A stretch of 64,000 nt of DNA from Deltaproteobacteria bacterium. GTDB taxonomy: Bacteria; Desulfobacterota; Binatia; UTPRO1. Both the position numbers and the translations under genes were made by a program. The stretch is taken from contig JACQEO010000052.1 of NCBI GenBank assembly GCA_016200545.1, positions 35,820 through 99,819 on the forward strand. Direction: 5' to 3'. Of the stretch, positions 46,307 through 55,889 are shown in pieces. The first letter of the stretch is position 1; each line of letters starts with the position of its first letter. The notes beneath the pieces were generated by a model. That model saw only the letters and a program-made list of their open reading frames with translations, searched no databases and was not told where the DNA came from.

Positions 46307-46402
46307 GCGCTCTCGACGTCGGCGGCGAGCGTCGTCAGCTGGATCACCGAGACCGGCGCCGCATCACCGTGGCGAATGCCGTTCACGGCGTTGCGGCTCT
46401 GG
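46307..46402 (-). pseudogene. Partial, internally deleted copy of rplQ
   Basis: Positions 46307-46381 align with 47586-47660 of the intact rplQ and 46382-46402 with 47730-47750, with 5 mismatches in 96 bases. The 69 bases between (47661-47729) are missing, an in-frame loss of 23 codons. Four mismatches are synonymous and one is Leu to Val. The fragment reads RNAVN then [20 protein letters not shown] in frame and joins unrelated sequence at both ends. Confidence 0.85.
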
Positions 46403-46413
46403 CAATGCACGAA

Positions 46414-46521
46414 TCAGGTGTAGTCCCTCGATGAGGCCACGTGTGCACAGCGCAGCATCGCCGCCAGCGAGCGCTCGACGTCCTCGTCCGTCGTCGCCCA
46501 GCACGAGACGCTGATGCGCAT
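46414..46521 (-). pseudogene. C-terminal fragment of a PLP-dependent enzyme (tentative)
   Basis: In one frame the minus strand reads MRISVSCWATTDEDVERSLA then AMLRCAHVASSRDYT and a stop at 46414. The RISVS.W.TT.EDV...L pattern is like the C-termini of class V or decarboxylase-type PLP enzymes. Further upstream, to about 46640, a different frame reads GWPQLMRIMLPNRPLMARTR, perhaps the same gene after frameshifts. No complete gene is left. Confidence 0.35.
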
Positions 46522-46654
46522 CGCCGCGCGTCCTCGCCATCAGCGGCCGATTCGGCAGCATGATGCGCATCAACTGCGGCCATCCGTGGTCGTCGCGCAT
46601 CGAGCGCGCCGTCGCGACGCTCGGCCGACTCGTCGCCTAGCTCGCGCCGACACG

Positions 46655-47047
46655 TCAAGGGGTCGCAAAACCGAGTCGGCGGGCGCACGAGCGCTGGGTG
46701 GCGTCGCGCGACAAGAACGCAAGCTGCCCGCGGTCGTCACCCGCAAGCCGCGTCGCGCACGCGAGGTGCCAGAGATCGGCGCCGCGCACATAGCCGGCGT
46801 CCGATACTTCCAACATCTCGGCATCGAGCGAGCGCGACGGAAACACCAGTGACAACGCTCCCAGCGCCGGCAACAACGTCCGTGGGTCGATGCGCTGGCG
46901 AGTAGCCGCGGAGATGCACTCCGCGACCAGCAGGTCGCAACTGAAGAGGCGATCGAATCGCGCCACGATGCGCCGCAACGCGCCGGCGGTCTGCTCGCCG
47001 AAGAGAATCGCAATGAACAACGACGAGTCGATGTACGCCGCTTTCAT
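46655..47047 (-). CDS. PIN-domain toxin
   Basis: 130 aa from the ATG at 47047. PIN active-site acids: Asp in AYIDSSLFIAILFGE, Glu in LVAECISAA, Asp in GADLWHLACAT. The start shares one base with the antitoxin stop (TGATG). The length and the distal DLWHLA motif match PIN toxins that pair with Phd-type antitoxins. Intact. Confidence 0.87.
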   Translation of the reverse strand: MKAAYIDSSLFIAILFGEQTAGALRRIVARFDRLFSCDLLVAECISAATRQRIDPRTLLPALGALSLVFPSRSLDAEMLEVSDAGYVRGADLWHLACATRLAGDDRGQLAFLSRDATQRSCARRLGFATP

Positions 47048-47313
47048 CAACGCGAGCGAAGAAATTGGCGGAGAGCTCCCCGCCGACGCGCGATTGGTCG
47101 GATCGCGTCGATGTCGTGCCGGGCTCGAAGAATCGTGCCGTCACGCTCGAGCTCTTCGATACGCGCGGTGAGGTCTCGCGGAGGTTGAATGGGGACGACT
47201 TGGGCGACTGCGCGACCGCGGTCGGAGATCGTCACGCTACGGCCTGCCTTCACCGTGCGCAGGATCTCGCTGAGTTTGGCCTTCGCTTCGTGAACTGGAT
47301 ACGGGCGGCTCAC
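47047..47313 (-). CDS. Phd/YefM-type antitoxin
   Basis: 88 aa. HEAKAKLSEILRTVKAGRSVTISDRGRAVAQVVP (split here as HEAKAKLSEILRTVKAGRS and VTISDRGRAVAQVVP) is the standard Phd/YefM DNA-binding domain. The C-terminal tail (RIEELERDGTILRARHD) is the toxin-binding part. Starts with GTG at 47313, only six bases after a predicted -10 box, so translation may be from a leaderless mRNA. Confidence 0.87.
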   Translation of the reverse strand: MSRPYPVHEAKAKLSEILRTVKAGRSVTISDRGRAVAQVVPIQPPRDLTARIEELERDGTILRARHDIDAIRPIARRRGALRQFLRSR

Positions 47314-47319
47314 GTGCTC

Positions 47320-47347
47320 ACTATGCGCTCATGGTCATGATGGTCAA
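47320..47347 (-). promoter_or_regulatory. Candidate promoter of the Phd/PIN pair
   Basis: Minus strand TTGACC (47347-47342), 16 bases, CATAGT (47325-47320). TGACCAT occurs twice, nine bases apart (TGACCATCATGACCAT), inside the promoter, which might be a tandem operator for the antitoxin. Confidence 0.4.
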
Positions 47348-47452
47348 GTCGACGAGTATCCCCGCGGAACGGAACATGTTTCGCTGGACAGGCAGCCGGA
47401 TCGTATGAGGAAACTAAGCCCGGGACGCGTCGGTAGCGAGTGAAGTCGGCGA

Positions 47453-47959
47453 TCAGCCCGCGGCGCGCTTGCGGGACGGCTTCGCGGGGAGCGTCGTGTC
47501 AGCAGTTCCGGCGTTCGCGGCGGCCTTCGCGCGCGCCCGTCGTCCCGTGCCGGCGTCTTTCTTCTTCTTCTTGTCGCCACCTTTCGCGCTCTCGACGTCG
47601 GCGGCGAGCGTCGTCAGTTGGATCACCGAGAGCGGTGCGGCGTCACCGTGGCGAATGCCGATCTTGATGATGCGTGTGTAGCCGCCGGCGCGTTCCTTGA
47701 AACGAGGCGCGATGTCGTCGAACAGACGCTTCACGGCGTTGCGGCTCTGGATGAACGACAGCGCGCGCCGGCGGGCGGCGAGCGAGCCGTCTTTGCCGAG
47801 CGTGATCATACGCTCGGCGAAGCGCCGCAGCTCTTTCGCCTTGGCGTCGGTGGTGCGGATGCTCTCGCGCTCGATGAGCGCCGTCACGAGATTGCGGAGG
47901 AGCGCCCGCCGATGCGAGGAGGAGCGACTGAGCTTGCGGCCGGCGTTCAGGTGGCGCAT
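47453..47959 (-). CDS. rplQ: 50S ribosomal protein L17
   Basis: 168 aa. [24 protein letters not shown] and [21 protein letters not shown] are diagnostic. The C-terminus extends about 50 residues beyond the core as a Lys/Ala-rich tail ([22 protein letters not shown]). ATG shares one base with the rpoA stop. Last gene of the alpha cluster; an internally deleted copy lies 1.2 kb further along. Confidence 0.98.
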   Translation of the reverse strand: MRHLNAGRKLSRSSSHRRALLRNLVTALIERESIRTTDAKAKELRRFAERMITLGKDGSLAARRRALSFIQSRNAVKRLFDDIAPRFKERAGGYTRIIKIGIRHGDAAPLSVIQLTTLAADVESAKGGDKKKKKDAGTGRRARAKAAANAGTADTTLPAKPSRKRAAG

Positions 47960-48981
47960 CAGGCGCTCTCCTTCTCCTTCTGCAGCCGCCGGCGCTCGAG
48001 CTCCTCGCGATTCGGGAAGCTCTCGAGCCGCATCCCGAATCCGAGCGCCATCTCGTGCAGGATCTCGCGGATCTCGTTCAGGCTCTTGCGGCCGAAGTTC
48101 TTGGTCTTCAGCATCTCCTGCTCGGAGCGCTGCACGAGCTCGCCGATGAACTTGATGTCAGCGTTCTGCAAACAGTTGGCGGAACGCACCGAGAGCTCGA
48201 GCTCGTCGACGGGACGGAAGAGATTCTCGTTGATCTTCCCCTCGCTCGTCTCCTCGATCGTCTCCTGTGCCTCGGCCTGCTCCTCGAAGTTGATGAAGAT
48301 CTCGAGCTGGTCCTGGAGGATACGCGCGGCGAACGCGAGCGCGTCCTCGGGGCCGATCGAGCCGTCCGTCCACACTTCCATCACCAACCGGTCGTAGTCG
48401 GTACGCTGTCCGACGCGCGCGTTGGTGACGTTGAAGTTGACCTTACGCACCGGCGAGAAGATTGCGTCGAGGGGGATCGTACCGACCGGGTCGCCCTCCT
48501 CCTTGTTGTGCTCGGCGGCGACGTAGCCGCGGCCACGCCGCACCACCATCTCCATGTCGAGGTTGCCCTCTTTGCTGAGCGTGGCGATGTGCTGCTCGGG
48601 GTTGAGGATCTCGACGCGTGGGCCGGTCACGATGTCGGCGGCCGTGATCTCGCGCTCGCCCTTCAGGGCGACGCGTACCACGTCCTGCGCGGCGTCGGTC
48701 AGCTTCACCCGCACTTCCTTCAAGTTGAGGACGATGTCGGTCACGTCCTCGGTGACGCCGGGCAACGTCGAGAACTCGTGCAGGATGCCCTTGATGCGCA
48801 CCGCGGTGATGGCGGCGCCGTAGAGCGACGACAGCAGCACGCGCCGCAGCGAGTTGCCGATGGTGGTACCGAATCCCCGTTCCAACGGCTCGCCGACGAA
48901 TTTGCCATAGGTCGCCGTGAGACTCTTCTCCTCGGCTTCGAGCTTCTTCGGCTTGATCAGATCGCGCCAATTCTTCTGCAT
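47959..48981 (-). CDS. rpoA: RNA polymerase subunit alpha
   Basis: 340 aa. N-terminal assembly domain ([44 protein letters not shown]) and C-terminal DNA/activator-binding domain ([37 protein letters not shown]). Full length and intact, with the usual order rpsD-rpoA-rplQ. Confidence 0.98.
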   Translation of the reverse strand: MQKNWRDLIKPKKLEAEEKSLTATYGKFVGEPLERGFGTTIGNSLRRVLLSSLYGAAITAVRIKGILHEFSTLPGVTEDVTDIVLNLKEVRVKLTDAAQDVVRVALKGEREITAADIVTGPRVEILNPEQHIATLSKEGNLDMEMVVRRGRGYVAAEHNKEEGDPVGTIPLDAIFSPVRKVNFNVTNARVGQRTDYDRLVMEVWTDGSIGPEDALAFAARILQDQLEIFINFEEQAEAQETIEETSEGKINENLFRPVDELELSVRSANCLQNADIKFIGELVQRSEQEMLKTKNFGRKSLNEIREILHEMALGFGMRLESFPNREELERRRLQKEKESA

Positions 48982-48997
48982 AAACGCCCCCCGCCCG

Positions 48998-49624
48998 TTA
49001 CTTGGAGTAGAGCTCGACGACGAGCTTCTCGTTGATCGGCATGGTGAGATCGGCGCGCGCCGGCAACGCGCGAATCCGACCGGTGAAGTTCGGTCGATCC
49101 ACTTCGAGCCATTCCGGCACGCCGCGGCGCTGCGACAGCTCGAGCGCCTCTTGGATGCGGACGACCTTGTGGCTACGCTCGCGCACCGTGACGACGTCGC
49201 CGGGTTTCACCAGCGCCGACGGAATGTCGATCTTGCGGTCGTTCACCAGGAAGTGCCCGTGGCGGACGAGTTGCCGCGCCTCGGCGCGCGAGTTCGCGAA
49301 CCCGAGCCGGTAGATCATGTTGTCGAGGCGCCGCTCGAGGAGGAGCATCAACGTCTCGCCGGTGATGCCCTTGGTGCGGTCGGCGCGCTCGAAGAGACGT
49401 CGGAACTGTCCCTCGAGAAGACGATACATGCGCTTCAACTTCTGCTTCTCGCGCAGCTGAAGGCTGTATTCGGAAAACTTTACGCGTCCCTGGCCGTGCT
49501 CTCCCGGCGGATAGTTCCGCCGCTCGATCGCGCACTTGTCGGTGTAGCAACGCTCTCCCTTGAGGAAGAGTTTCAAACCTTCACGCCGGCAGAGCCGGCA
49601 CACGGACGCTCGGTAACGAGCCAC
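48998..49624 (-). CDS. rpsD: 30S ribosomal protein S4
   Basis: 208 aa. [24 protein letters not shown] (cysteines 2-apart and 4-apart) marks the zinc-binding form of S4; the S4 RNA-binding domain follows ([33 protein letters not shown]). S4 often represses its own operon through an mRNA structure, but none can be read here. Confidence 0.98.
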   Translation of the reverse strand: MARYRASVCRLCRREGLKLFLKGERCYTDKCAIERRNYPPGEHGQGRVKFSEYSLQLREKQKLKRMYRLLEGQFRRLFERADRTKGITGETLMLLLERRLDNMIYRLGFANSRAEARQLVRHGHFLVNDRKIDIPSALVKPGDVVTVRERSHKVVRIQEALELSQRRGVPEWLEVDRPNFTGRIRALPARADLTMPINEKLVVELYSK

Positions 49625-49660
49625 GCTCTAAAACCTCCTCGGCCGGATCACTCCGGCCAT

Positions 49661-50080
49661 TCAGACTCGGCGCCGTTTCGGCGGCCGACACCCATTGTGC
49701 GGGATCGGGGTCACGTCCTTGATGAGAGTGATCGTGAACCCCGCCGCTTGCAGCGAGCGCAGCGCCGATTCGCGCCCCGCGCCCGGACCCTTCACGAAGA
49801 CCTGTACCGTCCGCATGCCGACGTCGATCGCCCGCTTGGCTGCCGCCTCGGCCGCGAGCTGCGCCGCGAAGGGCGTGCCCTTGCGCGAGCCCTTGAAGCC
49901 GACGTTGCCGGCGCTCGCCCATGCGACGACGTTGCCGGTCGGATCGGTGATCGTGACGATTGTATTGTTGAAGGTCGAGTGAATGTGCGCGATGCCCTCG
50001 GGCACCGTGCGCTTCGCCTTCTTGCGCCGCGTCGGCGCCCGCTCCGGGGCGACCGGCTTCGTCATGTCAGGTCTGGCCAT
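49661..50080 (-). CDS. rpsK: 30S ribosomal protein S11
   Basis: 139 aa. [21 protein letters not shown] and [14 protein letters not shown] are diagnostic. N-terminus is about 12 residues longer than the E. coli protein and Lys/Arg-rich. Confidence 0.98.
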   Translation of the reverse strand: MARPDMTKPVAPERAPTRRKKAKRTVPEGIAHIHSTFNNTIVTITDPTGNVVAWASAGNVGFKGSRKGTPFAAQLAAEAAAKRAIDVGMRTVQVFVKGPGAGRESALRSLQAAGFTITLIKDVTPIPHNGCRPPKRRRV

Positions 50081-50113
50081 AAGCTCCTCGAGCGCCCGCG
50101 GCGCGCGTCGTCC

Positions 50114-50491
50114 TCACTTGGTCGGCGCCTGCTTCTTGCCGGCGATCGTCTTGCGTGGACCCTTGCGGGTACGTGCGTTGGTGTGCGTGCGCTGGCCGCG
50201 TACCGGCAGGTTCCTGCGGTGCCTGAGGCCGCGGTACGCACCGAGGTCGACGTAGCGTTTGATGTTGAGCGCGACCTCGCGCCGCTGGTCGCCCTCGACC
50301 TTGTACGTATCGATCACCCGGCGCAACCTGACCAGGTCGTCCTCCGGGAGGTCGTCCGTCTTCACGTCGAACCCGACGCCGGCCTCGTACAGCACCTTAC
50401 GAGCGGTGCTGCGGCCGACGCCGTAGATGTACGTGAGCGCGATCTCCATGCGCTTCGCCTTTGGAAGGTCGACTCCCGCGATACGTGCCAT
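50114..50491 (-). CDS. rpsM: 30S ribosomal protein S13
   Basis: 125 aa. [26 protein letters not shown] at the start (first part [10 protein letters not shown]) and [21 protein letters not shown] at the end are typical. Lies between rpmJ and rpsK as in most bacteria. Confidence 0.98.
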   Translation of the reverse strand: MARIAGVDLPKAKRMEIALTYIYGVGRSTARKVLYEAGVGFDVKTDDLPEDDLVRLRRVIDTYKVEGDQRREVALNIKRYVDLGAYRGLRHRRNLPVRGQRTHTNARTRKGPRKTIAGKKQAPTK

Positions 50492-50510
50492 CGATGCCCC
50501 TCTCGACCGT

Positions 50511-50624
50511 TCAGCCCTGGCGCTGTTTGTGCCGGGGGTTGGAGCAGAGAATCCGCACCACGCCCTGGCGCCGCACCACTTGGCAGTTCTTGCAGATCTT
50601 CTTGACCGACGCGCGCACCTTCAT
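50511..50624 (-). CDS. rpmJ: 50S ribosomal protein L36
   Basis: 37 aa, read directly from the sequence: [18 protein letters not shown], then [17 protein letters not shown]. The three Cys and one His of the zinc-binding form are present. ATG at 50624, stop 50511, in the usual infA-rpmJ-rpsM position. Confidence 0.97.
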   Translation of the reverse strand: MKVRASVKKICKNCQVVRRQGVVRILCSNPRHKQRQG

Positions 50625-50640
50625 AGCTATGCTCCCCGCC

Positions 50641-50871
50641 TCACTTCGTTCGATAGGTGATCCGCCCGCGGCGGAGGTCGTACGGTGAGATCTCCACCGT
50701 CACTTTGTCGCCGGGCGCGAGCTTCACGTAGTGCATCCGCAGGGCACCCGAGGTGTGCGCCAGGATGCGGTGGCCGTTGTCGAGCGCGACGTGAAACGTC
50801 GCGTTCGGCAGCGACTCGAGCACCGTCCCGTGCACTTCCATTGCGTCCGATTTCGGCATCGCCATCGCCAT
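50641..50871 (-). CDS. infA: Translation initiation factor IF-1
   Basis: OB-fold protein; [40 protein letters not shown] and GRITYRTK are diagnostic. The N-terminus is crowded with in-frame ATGs. I list 50871, which has GGAGG five bases upstream (76 aa). ATG 50859 would give exactly the usual 72 aa, and ATG 50904 overlaps the map stop (ATGA) and would give 87 aa. The multiple starts come from a tandem duplication listed separately. Confidence 0.93.
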   Translation of the reverse strand: MAMAMPKSDAMEVHGTVLESLPNATFHVALDNGHRILAHTSGALRMHYVKLAPGDKVTVEISPYDLRRGRITYRTK

Positions 50872-50901
50872 CGTCGCCTCCGATCGCGGCATCGCCATCG
50901 T
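50842..50901 (-). repeat. Tandem duplication at the infA start
   Basis: Minus strand copy 1 (50901-50875) encodes TMAMPRSEA and copy 2 (50874-50842) encodes [11 protein letters not shown]. The copies differ by one GCGATG unit and a few substitutions. Each carries ACGATGGCGATG, giving five possible ATG starts before the conserved MEVHGTV. Confidence 0.7.
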
Positions 50902-51662
50902 CATAGTGAGCTCAGCACGTAGGGCCCGCCCTCGACGATGGCGACCGAGTGCTCGAAATGCGCCGACAGGCTGCCGTCGCTGGTGACCGCCGTCCAACCG
51001 TCCTCTTTGAGCTCGACCTCGGGACCGCCGACGTTCAGCATCGGCTCGATCGCCAGCACCATCCCCTCACGCAGGCGGATGCCGCGATCGGCCTGCCCGA
51101 AGTTCGGCACCTGCGGATCCTCGTGTAGGCGCTTGCCGATTCCGTGGCCGACGAAGTCGCGAACGACCGAGAAGTGCCGGCTCTCGGCGTGCGTCTGGAT
51201 CGCCGACGAGACGTCGCCGAGCCGCCGCCCGGGCCGCGCCGCCTCGATGCCCGCCTCGAGCGCCTCGCGCGTCGCGCGCATCAACGCCTCCGCCTCCGCG
51301 CTCACCGTGCCGACCGGTACGGTGACGGCGGAGTCGCCGTAGTAGCCGCGGTAGACGACGCCGTAGTCGAGCCCGATGATGTCGCCCTCGCGTAGCGGGC
51401 GCGACTCCGAGGGGATGCCGTGCACGACCTCGTCGTTGATCGACGCGCACAGCGACGCCGGATAGACACGGCCGGCGACGCTGTACCCTTTGAAGGCCGG
51501 GATCGCGCCCTTCTTGCGCGTCAGCTCCTCGGCGATGCGGTCGAGGTCGCGGGTCGTGACGCCCGGACGCACCGCCGCCCGCAGCGCGGCCAGCACCTCG
51601 GCGACGATGACGTTCGCCGCGCGCATGATCTCGATCTCCTCCGGTGCCTTGAGCACGATCAT
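50901..51662 (-). CDS. map: Methionine aminopeptidase type I
   Basis: 253 aa. Metal ligands in [20 protein letters not shown] (two Asp), [16 protein letters not shown] (His), [10 protein letters not shown] (Glu) and the last Glu in [11 protein letters not shown] are present. Removes the initiator Met. The start shares one base with the adk stop (TGATG). Confidence 0.97.
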   Translation of the reverse strand: MIVLKAPEEIEIMRAANVIVAEVLAALRAAVRPGVTTRDLDRIAEELTRKKGAIPAFKGYSVAGRVYPASLCASINDEVVHGIPSESRPLREGDIIGLDYGVVYRGYYGDSAVTVPVGTVSAEAEALMRATREALEAGIEAARPGRRLGDVSSAIQTHAESRHFSVVRDFVGHGIGKRLHEDPQVPNFGQADRGIRLREGMVLAIEPMLNVGGPEVELKEDGWTAVTSDGSLSAHFEHSVAIVEGGPYVLSSL

Positions 51663-52318
51663 CAGAGCCGATTCTCCAGCCGCTCGACGATGCGCGCGAG
51701 AATGTCCTCGCGGCCGCCCGTGCCGTCGATCTCGGCGAGGAGGTTGCGCGCACGATAATATTGCAAGAGCGGCGCCGTCTCGCGTGTGTACACCTCGAGG
51801 CGCGAGACGATGATGTCCTCCTGGTCGTCGTCGCGCTGGTAGAGGTCGCCGTTGCACTTGTTGCAGATCCCCGCGTTCGTCGGCGGATCGAAGATGATGT
51901 GGTAAAGCGCGCCGCACTCGCGGCACGTGCGGCGGCCGGAGAGCCGCTTGATGAGCTCCTCGTTCGGCACCGCGAGGCTGACGACGACGTCGAGCCGGCG
52001 CCCCAAGGTCCGCAGCGCGCGGTCGAGCGCCTCGGCCTGCGGCACCGTGCGCGGGAAGCCGTCGAGGATGAACCCGGGGTCGCAGTCCGGTTGGCGCAAG
52101 CGGTCTTCGATGACGCCGATCATCACGTCGTCGGGCACGAGCTCGCCTTTGTCCATGTGCCGCTTCGCCTCGGTCCCGAGCGGTGACTTCCGCCGCACCT
52201 CCTCGCGCAGGATGTTGCCGGTCGAGATGCACGCCTCCTTCAAGCGGTCGCCGAGCAGCGCCGATTGCGTGCCCTTTCCTGCTCCCGGCGGTCCCATGAG
52301 GATGAGATTCACGTGCAT
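51662..52318 (-). CDS. adk: Adenylate kinase
   Basis: 218 aa. P-loop MGPPGAGKGTQS, DGFPRTVPQAEAL and a LID domain of the zinc type with CRECGALYHIIF and CNKCNGDLYQRDDD (four Cys). Long-LID form. Between secY and map as in many bacteria. Confidence 0.97.
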   Translation of the reverse strand: MHVNLILMGPPGAGKGTQSALLGDRLKEACISTGNILREEVRRKSPLGTEAKRHMDKGELVPDDVMIGVIEDRLRQPDCDPGFILDGFPRTVPQAEALDRALRTLGRRLDVVVSLAVPNEELIKRLSGRRTCRECGALYHIIFDPPTNAGICNKCNGDLYQRDDDQEDIIVSRLEVYTRETAPLLQYYRARNLLAEIDGTGGREDILARIVERLENRL

Positions 52319-52336
52319 CCAAGTTCCGCGGACCGC

Positions 52337-53650
52337 TCAGTTCCGTCGCCCGCGCAGCCGACCGCGTTTCATGAACCCTTCGTAGTTGCGGGTGAGCAGA
52401 TGGGTCTCCATCTGCGCCACCGTATCGAGCGCCACGCCGACGACGATCAGTAGCGAGGTCCCCCCGAAGAAGAAGGTCACGTTGAAGCGCGAGATGAGGA
52501 TGGTCGGCAGGATGCAGACGGCCGCGATGTAGAGCGCGCCGCCGAGCGTCAGGCGGGTGAGAATACGGTCGATGTATTCGGCGGTGCGCTTCCCCGGCCG
52601 AATGCCGGGGATGTAGCCGCCGAACTTCTTCATGTTGTCGGAGACCTCGACGGGATTGAACGTCACCGCCGTGTAGAAATAGCAGAAGAAGATGATCAGC
52701 CCGATGTAGAGGAGATTGTAGACGGCCGACTGCGGACCGAGCAGGTCGGCCGCCTTCAGCGCCCAGGGGTTGTCGGGGAAGAAGCTCGCGATCGTGCCGG
52801 GAAAGATCAGGATCGACGAAGCGAAAATCGGCGGGATGACCCCCGAGGTATTGATCTTGAGCGGCAGGTGCGAGCTCTGACCGCCGTACATCTTCCGGCC
52901 GACGACGCGCTTTGCGTACTGCACCGGGATGCGGCGCTGACCGCGCTCCATGAAGATGATAGCAGCGACGACGACCACCATGAAGAGGAGGAGGCCGAGT
53001 AGAAAGAAGAGACTGATCTCGCCCTCGTTCATGAACTGCACGGTGGTACTGATCGCCGACGGCAGGCGCGCCACGATGCCGGCGAAGATGAGGAGCGAGA
53101 TGCCGTTCCCGATGCCGCGCTCGGTTACCTGCTCGCCGAGCCACATGAGGAACGCGGTACCGGAGCTCAGGGTGATGACGCACATCAAGCGGAACGCCCA
53201 GCCGGGGTTGAGGACGACCGACGCGCCCGTCGGCGACTGGATCTGCTCGAGCCCCATGCTGATGAAGAGACTCTGGACCACCGAGAGGACGACGGTGCCG
53301 TAGCGTGTGTACTGTGTGATCTTCCGCCGCCCCATCTCGCCTTCCTTCGAGAGGCGCTCGAGGTAGGGCACGACGACGGTCAAGAGCTGGAGGATGATCG
53401 ACGCGCTGATGTACGGCATGATGCCGAGCGCGAAGATCGAGAAGCGTTCGAGCGCACCGCCGGAGAAGAGATTCACGAGGCCGAAGAAGTTGCTCGCCGC
53501 GTCCTCGAAGAACTTCTTCAACGCGGCGTTGTCGATCCCCGGCGTCGGGATCGCGACCCCGACACGGTAGACGGCGAGCATTCCGAACGTGAAGAAGATC
53601 CGGCGCCGGAGCTCCGGGATACGCGCGGAATTTTGGAACCCTTCGAGCAC
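52337..53650 (-). CDS. secY: Protein translocase subunit SecY
   Basis: 437 aa with ten membrane segments. [36 protein letters not shown] (first part [12 protein letters not shown]), [12 protein letters not shown] and [20 protein letters not shown] are diagnostic. Forms the Sec channel. Three bases after rplO. Complete. Confidence 0.98.
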   Translation of the reverse strand: MLEGFQNSARIPELRRRIFFTFGMLAVYRVGVAIPTPGIDNAALKKFFEDAASNFFGLVNLFSGGALERFSIFALGIMPYISASIILQLLTVVVPYLERLSKEGEMGRRKITQYTRYGTVVLSVVQSLFISMGLEQIQSPTGASVVLNPGWAFRLMCVITLSSGTAFLMWLGEQVTERGIGNGISLLIFAGIVARLPSAISTTVQFMNEGEISLFFLLGLLLFMVVVVAAIIFMERGQRRIPVQYAKRVVGRKMYGGQSSHLPLKINTSGVIPPIFASSILIFPGTIASFFPDNPWALKAADLLGPQSAVYNLLYIGLIIFFCYFYTAVTFNPVEVSDNMKKFGGYIPGIRPGKRTAEYIDRILTRLTLGGALYIAAVCILPTILISRFNVTFFFGGTSLLIVVGVALDTVAQMETHLLTRNYEGFMKRGRLRGRRN

Positions 53651-53653
53651 TGC

Positions 53654-54184
53654 CTACTCCCTTGCGCCGGGCGCGTCCGTCGACGCCTTGGGCATACCGC
53701 TGCCGGATGCACCGTCGTCGCCGCCCGGCGCGTCCTCGCGAGCCACGAGCGTCCCGCCGGCCGCGGCGACCTGGTCGCGCGCCGACTGGCTCGCCTTGTC
53801 GACGGTGATGGTGAGCGCGCGGGTCAACCTCGTCTCATCGCCGAGCAGCTTGATCGGCCGGTGACGGCGGACGACGCCGGCCGCGGCGAGCGTGTCGGCA
53901 TCGACGACCGAGCCGTTCGCGAAGCGCTCGAGTTGCGCGATCTTGACGATCGCGTAGCGGCGGCGATTCGGGCTGCGGAAACCGCGCTTGGGAACGCGGC
54001 GCTGCAGCGGCATCTGACCGCCCTCATAGCCCGGCGGCGTGTTGCCGCCCGAACGCGCGCCCTTTCCCTTGTGACCCTTGCCGGCGGTCTTGCCGGTGCC
54101 GGAGCCGGGGCCGCGGCCGATGCGTTTGCGCGCACGGCGCGCGCCCTTCGCCGGTCGGAGATTGGAGAGATCGAGCAGTTCCAC
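53654..54184 (-). CDS. rplO: 50S ribosomal protein L15
   Basis: 176 aa. LSNLRPAKGARRARKRIGRG and GKGHKGKGARSGG at the start, GYEGGQMPLQRRVPKRGF in the middle. The C-terminus carries about 25 additional residues (EDAPGGDDGASGSGMPKAST) beyond the usual end. Confidence 0.97.
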   Translation of the reverse strand: MELLDLSNLRPAKGARRARKRIGRGPGSGTGKTAGKGHKGKGARSGGNTPPGYEGGQMPLQRRVPKRGFRSPNRRRYAIVKIAQLERFANGSVVDADTLAAAGVVRRHRPIKLLGDETRLTRALTITVDKASQSARDQVAAAGGTLVAREDAPGGDDGASGSGMPKASTDAPGARE

Positions 54185-54196
54185 GTCCGTTCCTTG

Positions 54197-54418
54197 CTAT
54201 TCTTCGAGCGCCAGCAGGTGCTGGACTCGGCGGATGAGGCCGCGCGTCGCGGCGTTGTCCTGCACGATCGCGGAGGCGCCGATGCGCTTGAGGCCGAGGC
54301 CGCGCAGGCTCTCGCGCTGCCGGTGCGTGCCGCCGATGGCGCTGCGGATCTGCGTTACGCGCAACATCTTGCCCATCCTCTTGCCCGGCGTCGTCTTGCT
54401 CATCGTCTTGTCGGCCAT
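54197..54418 (-). CDS. rpmD: 50S ribosomal protein L30
   Basis: 73 aa. LRVTQIRSAIGGTHRQRESL and LGLKRIGASAIVQDN identify L30. The N-terminus has about 15 residues of extension before LRVTQ; an internal ATG (GKMLRVTQ) could be the start instead. Confidence 0.94.
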   Translation of the reverse strand: MADKTMSKTTPGKRMGKMLRVTQIRSAIGGTHRQRESLRGLGLKRIGASAIVQDNAATRGLIRRVQHLLALEE

Positions 54419-54435
54419 CCCTGTCCTCGGCGGAA

Positions 54436-54948
54436 CTAGCGAATCTCCGCCAGCTCCTTGCCGCGCATCGCCGCGACCTTCTCGGGCTCGCGCAGCTCGG
54501 AGAGCGCCTGCATCGTCGCCTTCACCATGTTGTGCGGATTATTCGAGCCGAGGCACTTCGAGAGGACGTTGTGGATCCCCGCGAGCTCGACGACCGCCCG
54601 CACGCCGCCGCCCGCGATGACGCCGGTGCCGTCGGACGCCGGGCGCAGCAACACGCTGCCGGCGCCGTAGATTCCGTTCACCTGGAAGGGGATGGTACCC
54701 TCCGCGATCGGCACGGTCATCAGCGTCTTCTTCGCCTTCTCGATGCCCTTGCGGATGGCCTCCGGAACCTCGTTCGCCTTGCCGAGACCGTATCCGACGT
54801 GACCCGCGCCGTCGCCGACGACGACCAGCGCGCTGAAGCTGAACCGCCGTCCGCCTTTCACCACCTTGGCGACGCGGTTGATGTGAACCACCTTCTCTTT
54901 CAGTTCGAGGCCGTGGGACTCGATGCGCCGTGCTGATCCTCTCGCCAT
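54436..54948 (-). CDS. rpsE: 30S ribosomal protein S5
   Basis: 170 aa. [39 protein letters not shown] and [20 protein letters not shown] are diagnostic of both S5 domains. Confidence 0.98.
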   Translation of the reverse strand: MARGSARRIESHGLELKEKVVHINRVAKVVKGGRRFSFSALVVVGDGAGHVGYGLGKANEVPEAIRKGIEKAKKTLMTVPIAEGTIPFQVNGIYGAGSVLLRPASDGTGVIAGGGVRAVVELAGIHNVLSKCLGSNNPHNMVKATMQALSELREPEKVAAMRGKELAEIR

Positions 54949-54957
54949 ATCGCTCCT

Positions 54958-55323
54958 TCAGATCTTGAGGCCGGCCTCGCGCGCGCCCTCGGCGACGGCG
55001 CGCACGCGGCCATGGTAGAGAAAGCCGTTGCGGTCGAACACGGCGACGGTTATGCCCTGCTCCACGCAGCGCTTGCCGACGATCTCGCCGATCGCCTTCG
55101 CGGCCGCGACCGAAGCGGGCTTCTTCACCTGGTCGCGCACGTCGGGCGTGAGGGTCGAGGCGGCCAACAACGTCCGGCCGGTGTCGTCCGCGATCACTTG
55201 CACGTAGGTGTGCTTCTCGCTGCGGAACACGCACAGCCGCGGGCGCTGCGCGTCGCCGCGCAGCTTCTGCCGTACCCGGGCCTGCCGGAGTTTCCGCGCC
55301 GTATGGCGTTGATCGTTGAACAT
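54958..55323 (-). CDS. rplR: 50S ribosomal protein L18
   Basis: 121 aa. [37 protein letters not shown] and [20 protein letters not shown]. Start at ATG 55323; the open frame upstream is the shadow of rplF. Confidence 0.97.
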   Translation of the reverse strand: MFNDQRHTARKLRQARVRQKLRGDAQRPRLCVFRSEKHTYVQVIADDTGRTLLAASTLTPDVRDQVKKPASVAAAKAIGEIVGKRCVEQGITVAVFDRNGFLYHGRVRAVAEGAREAGLKI

Positions 55324-55336
55324 CCGATCGCTCTCC

Positions 55337-55882
55337 TCAGGAAGCCGCGCCGACGGCTTTCCCCGCCTTGCGGCGGATCTTCTCCTCCGCGTACTTGATA
55401 CCCTTGCCCTTGTACGGCTCGGGCGGCCGCAGCTTGCGAATGCCGGCCGCGGCCTCGCCGAGCACCTGCCGGTCCGCACCCTCGAGCGTGATGACCGTTT
55501 GCTTGTCGATCTTGGCGTCGACGCCGTCGGGTAACGGAAAGGTCACCGGGTGCGAGTACCCGAGCGCGAGCTGAATCGCGCGGCCCTTCACCTCGGCGCG
55601 GTAGCCGACGCCGTTGATCTCGAGGACGCGGCGGAAACCCGTGCTGACGCCCGTCACCATGTTGGCGACGAGGACGCGCGTGAGGCCGTGAACGCCGCGC
55701 GCGTCGCGGGTCTCGTCCAGGCGGGTAACGCTCACGGTGTTGCCCTCGACCTTCACCACGGCGAGCGGGTTGAGTGCCGCCACGAGCTTGCCGCGCGGGC
55801 CGGTGACGCGGACCGTGCCGGGCTCGACCGCGACGGTGACGCCGGAGGGCACGGTGATCGGGAGTTTGCCGATGCGCGACAT
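55337..55882 (-). CDS. rplF: 50S ribosomal protein L6
   Basis: 181 aa. [17 protein letters not shown] at the start, [20 protein letters not shown] and [20 protein letters not shown] are typical. Complete. Confidence 0.98.
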   Translation of the reverse strand: MSRIGKLPITVPSGVTVAVEPGTVRVTGPRGKLVAALNPLAVVKVEGNTVSVTRLDETRDARGVHGLTRVLVANMVTGVSTGFRRVLEINGVGYRAEVKGRAIQLALGYSHPVTFPLPDGVDAKIDKQTVITLEGADRQVLGEAAAGIRKLRPPEPYKGKGIKYAEEKIRRKAGKAVGAAS

Positions 55883-55889
55883 CCCTCGC

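Noticed and set aside
47314..47452. Rho-independent terminator after rplQ
   Set aside because: No GC stem followed by a T run on the minus strand could be found in this gap.
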